This document shows positions 60,960 to 64,000 of a stretch of DNA of 64,000 nucleotides, in pieces; within the stretch, counting starts at the first letter, position 1, and each line of letters starts with the position of its first letter. Source of the DNA: Nemophila menziesii (taxonomy: Eukaryota > Streptophyta > Magnoliopsida > Boraginales > Hydrophyllaceae). A model generated the notes under the pieces. The model made no database searches, was not told where the DNA came from, and saw only the letters and a list, made by a program, of their open reading frames with translations. The DNA lies in assembly GCA_029959085.1 (NCBI GenBank), contig JARWIR010000023.1:11111860-11175859 (forward strand), in the 5' to 3' direction. The position numbers were made by a program, and so were the translations under genes.

Positions 60960-61745
60960 CAATAGTGTGAACGCTTGTGTTCTTCGAAGTCATAAGAATA
61001 GTAATCTAGAAAACATGTTCGTATATCCGACTCATGTTCGTTCAAAACCCCGTTGTTAAATTTAATGGGCATAATCTTTATTGCCACTTCTTCTTTGTTT
61101 TATGGCCACAAAGAAGAATTTCGTATTTTTATCTCCATGTTAAGTCAACTTTGTTGTATTCTATCTACCCAATATTTTTTTTCACACTCATATGTTTGTT
61201 TCAACTAGACTCTGACATGCCCTTCTTCTAACTGGATGTTAGAAGTTGGTTGTTTGTTCACACTTTTAGTAACTTATTCCTGCAGTTTTTTAATAAAGAT
61301 CTCCTGGTTTTTGAATGTTTTTCAGGTCTATATATTAAGAGCTCTTATCCAAGAAAACGTCCAATAATTCTTGTGTTCTTGGTACGCCCCATGAAATTAC
61401 CTCCGAGCATTGTTTGTATTCCATCCAAGAAGATTAAAATCTAAACATGTTTTGTCCTTGTCTCATGGATGGATCGTATTGGATAATTAGTTGTGAGTGA
61501 TCAAATTCTATTGCTAGTGGGATAACCACATACGATGCAAATATACGATCAAGTTTTTCCTTGACGAGGTCACTATATGTCCATTGGTTAGTCCAAGTAT
61601 AGAAACACTCGTAAGAGTGTAAATCGTTTAGGCTATTATTATGTAAAAAATCTATAATTCCATTATATTGTTCATATTGGCAACTGTATTTCTTGTTAAA
61701 GTTCAATATGTCATTAAAATCACCTGTATAGATGCAATAATATAA
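60960..61745 (-). pseudogene. LINE (L1-like) endonuclease to reverse-transcriptase remnant
   Basis: Minus strand. TGDFNDILNFNKKYS (about 61,700-61,735) is the GDFN endonuclease motif. SYECFYTWTNQW and LVKEKLDRIFASYV (about 61,545-61,620) match the FTWxN...KERLDR block. FDHSQL (about 61,490) is the decayed SDHxPL. YWVDRIQQS and HGDKNTKFFFVAIKQRR (about 61,060-61,170) match the YWxQRSR...GDxNTKFFHxxxxxRR linker before reverse transcriptase. Several stops are present. The catalytic RT core and 3' tail are absent. The segmental duplication breakpoint lies inside it. Confidence 0.85.
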
Positions 61746-62251
61746 ATTTGTACCTTATCAAAATTAATGCATGGTACAATAATTAATTTATCAAATAAAC
61801 AAGAAGATCAAAATTATAAAGTCCCTAATAGTCAGGTATTTTCTATTTTGTGTTGTTGAGTTAATTCGCACTATAGTCCATTATTATAAATGCATATATA
61901 TAGAAATATAGGAGTGTACTAATTATATATCAAGAAAAAAGTACAATGAAAGTGTATAAATATATCCAATATTCCGTCTAGTGTAATAATTTGTATTATA
62001 ATCAAACCGCGTGGAAGTTGAACATACTTTAGATTTTTCTATAAAATAACTTTCGTATATCTTTATAATAATTGTAGATATATATTAAAAAATAATGTAT
62101 TTTTGAAATAAATTATCACTCGTTTCTTAAACTAACGAGTTTTAGCATGTATGTCAAAACTTGGAATATCCAAGTTTAATTTATTTCTATCTTTGTTTCT
62201 CTCATCTAGGGCAAATCTAATATAAATATATTAGTTTAGATTAGAAAATTT

Positions 62252-62301
<50 letters not shown>

Positions 62302-62440
62302 TTTATTATTAATCTAAAGTAATTATCTAATGACAAAATATAATTTAAAATATTGAACAAGATGAATAAGCTTGTAGGTGTGCGACCACCTAGAATCACC
62401 TTCAAGTCAGTAATAATTAATCTAAATAATTAGTAATCAA
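61746..62440. other. AT-rich spacer with (AT)n, no gene
   Basis: Includes (AT)n at 62,255-62,297. No coding frame recognised. Confidence 0.5.
62255..62297. repeat. (AT)n microsatellite
   Basis: About 20 AT dinucleotides, in the spacer between the LINE remnant and the LTR-type element. Confidence 0.9.
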
Positions 62441-62444
62441 CATA

Positions 62445-64000
62445 GTGGTGGTCCTTTGTGTGTTCTAAAATAAATGAAATAAGGAAAAGAGAACCACAAC
62501 TGCAAGTGTACAGTTGTCCAAAGCAATATATGTGATAATACAGATTCGTTCTCAGGGACGGATTGGTTGACTCTAATGCTTATTGAATAGTAGTTAACTG
62601 CACGTAAAAGCAAGTAAATGATTTTAAGAACGTTTGTTTTGGTTTTCTATAACTAGGACAATTAATTAAAATACTAAATTAAATAGAATATTAAACTAGA
62701 CGTGAGAAAATAAAATAACTAAACGTAAGGTATGAAAGACAGTACTTGAGAGATGCAAGGATTTCACCTAACTCTATTCATTCCATGTTTTGTTTAAGGG
62801 ACAAATCGGTAAATAGTAATGGCCGGAATTCAGTATTCTCCTCACCCCCGTCAGGGTGGACTAAGGAGCTATTCTTAGGTGTTACAAACCCTGTCAGGGT
62901 GATTATAGTCCACCTTCGAATAATTAAGTTTTTATTACCCAATAGGCCATAGGATTAATTAAGCTCGTCAAAGTCATTAAATTCTATCCTACATTCATTA
63001 CTTGGTTTCATACATAGACCCCTCGTCAAGGTGATCCATTCGCCACTAAATGGAATAGCCTAAGTGTGAAGTCCTATTGTTGAGTCACGAGTTCGATAAT
63101 AGTAAATAAGTACAAATTAAATAAAAATACTAATTACCCAATTTAATTTCAATTATTATAATCCCAAATTCCATCACATGAAATGAAATAGAATTGGGAC
63201 TAACCCATTATGCGTTCTCAAGCACTTTATGAGTTTAGCTCATATTGATACGAAAAACTAAGAAATTAAAATAAAATGAATTTATAATTGTTTTACAGAG
63301 TAAAATAGAAGAACCTAATTACGGAGTTGAATTGGCTGAGAATGGGAGATGTTGATAATATCCAACTCTTGGCTTCTTCTCTTCCTTGCTCTAGCTTCTT
63401 CTCTGGTGTTCTGACTTCTCTCTTTTCTTAAGCGTATGAATTTTGTGTTAAAAATAAGAGTCTAAAGCCTATTTATAACTAAAATTCGGACTAGGACTTT
63501 TTTAAAGAAATAAATGAAAAATAGAAAGCCCAAGTCCATTACTTAAGCCCAAATACCGTAACGGCTGCACCACTTCCACTAAATCAGTTCTATTTTCTAA
63601 ATTTCCATAACTCGATGGGGAACAAATTATCTTCACAAGTCAGAGGCTGAATACACACTTAGATGTCTCGAAATCAACAATCATTATCAACTTTCCAGAT
63701 TTGCAGCTTGAAATTGTTAATTCTTTCAAAATATTTCTTCTTGCTTTGACTTCATTACACGATCTTTGACTTTATTCTTGGATTCCTCTCCTAGCTAGTA
63801 TTCAAAACCTACAACCTTTTCACTAAAAAGAACAATATAACGCGCAAAAGTTTAATAAATGAAAATACTGGAATTAAAAGAGGAAAATCGATTTAATGCA
63901 TATTAACACCAAAAGTCTATCTGAATAGTCGAATAAACACCAAAAATGATGTCTCCCAAGGGCATAAAATTAGAACATTTAGGGAGACATCAAGACCCCC
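62445..64000 (-). mobile_element. LTR retrotransposon terminal region (Tat-like), running off the window
   Basis: TGCAAGTGTACAGTTGTCC (62,501-62,519) followed by TTCTCAGGGACGGATTGG is a sequence type common at LTR/UTR ends of plant Gypsy elements. A minus-strand TATA box GTTATAAATAGGC lies at 63,468-63,480. TGTCTCCCAAGGGC (63,951-63,964) matches the post-pol junction seen in the 20-kb fragment. By analogy, pol should lie beyond 64,000. A direct repeat of CGTCAGGGTGGAC / TGTCAGGGTGATTATAGTCC (62,850-62,910) is internal. LTR ends not defined. Confidence 0.45.
63468..63480 (-). promoter_or_regulatory. TATA box of the right-edge LTR element
   Basis: Minus strand reads GTTATAAATAGGC; leftward transcription expected to start near 63,440, with a CT-rich stretch (63,375-63,425 on plus) just downstream. 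Confidence 0.4.

Larger units (their letters stand above)
41645..61130. repeat. Tandem segmental duplication, copy 2 (19.5 kb)
   Basis: Contains units 4, 5 and the start of 6, then the unrelated tail. It retains the region deleted from copy 1 (56,030-59,570) and lacks the Helitron. Beyond 61,130 the LINE continues, so this is the original right edge. Confidence 0.9.

Noticed and set aside
1..64000. Organellar (plastid or mitochondrial) origin because of high A+T
   Set aside because: Nuclear transposons, intron-bearing nuclear pseudogenes and tandem units dominate; no organelle genes seen.

Overview
This window looks like intergenic, repeat-rich DNA from a flowering plant, most likely a eudicot. 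It is very A+T rich. It holds decayed plant genes that still keep their introns, and plant-type transposons: a Helitron, hAT-derived elements, a LINE, and Ty3/Gypsy elements of Tat/Athila type. I found no intact full-length protein gene. Everything recognisable as coding is a pseudogene, a captured exon or a transposon remnant. No rRNA, tRNA or CRISPR array was seen.

Layout. (1) 1-10.8 kb is unique sequence. It has two decayed copies of a P1B-type copper ATPase gene of the HMA6/PAA1 type (minus strand, about 1.3-2.1 and 4.7-6.9 kb). Between them lie a TTF-zinc-finger hAT transposase relic and a 636-bp tandem duplication. A promoter-like stretch sits near 8.2 kb. (2) 10.8-59.75 kb is dominated by a tandemly repeated composite unit of about 6.2-7.9 kb. 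In order, each unit carries a cytosolic glucose-6-phosphate dehydrogenase N-terminal exon (plus strand), two adenine phosphoribosyltransferase exons (minus strand), an unrecognised Asn/Ser-rich coding relic (minus strand), a hAT-like non-autonomous element of about 0.7 kb, and a minisatellite of about 60-bp palindromic units. The array is broken at 17.3-20.3 kb by a cyclophilin pseudogene and the 3' end of a Tat-type LTR retrotransposon. That element's promoter region holds four roughly 109-bp repeats with paired palindromes and G-boxes. (3) 20.77-41.64 kb and 41.64-61.13 kb are two near-identical copies of one tandemly duplicated segment of about 20 kb. They differ mainly by a 4,993-bp Helitron at 30,265-35,257, present only in the first copy, and by a 3.5-kb deletion, also in the first copy. 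(4) 61-64 kb has a LINE endonuclease/reverse-transcriptase remnant, an (AT)n tract, and the terminal region of another LTR retrotransposon that runs off the right edge.

The most notable item is the Helitron. It starts with TC, ends in CTAG after a short hairpin, and sits exactly between A and T. The intact empty site survives in the other repeat copies. It carries a 1.5-kb (CCTTAA)n array, tandem copies of its own 5' end, and what looks like a captured promoter plus first exon. The fragments do not form a working pathway; their grouping reflects capture and amplification. Coordinates of decayed features are approximate to tens of bases, and all homology calls are by eye.
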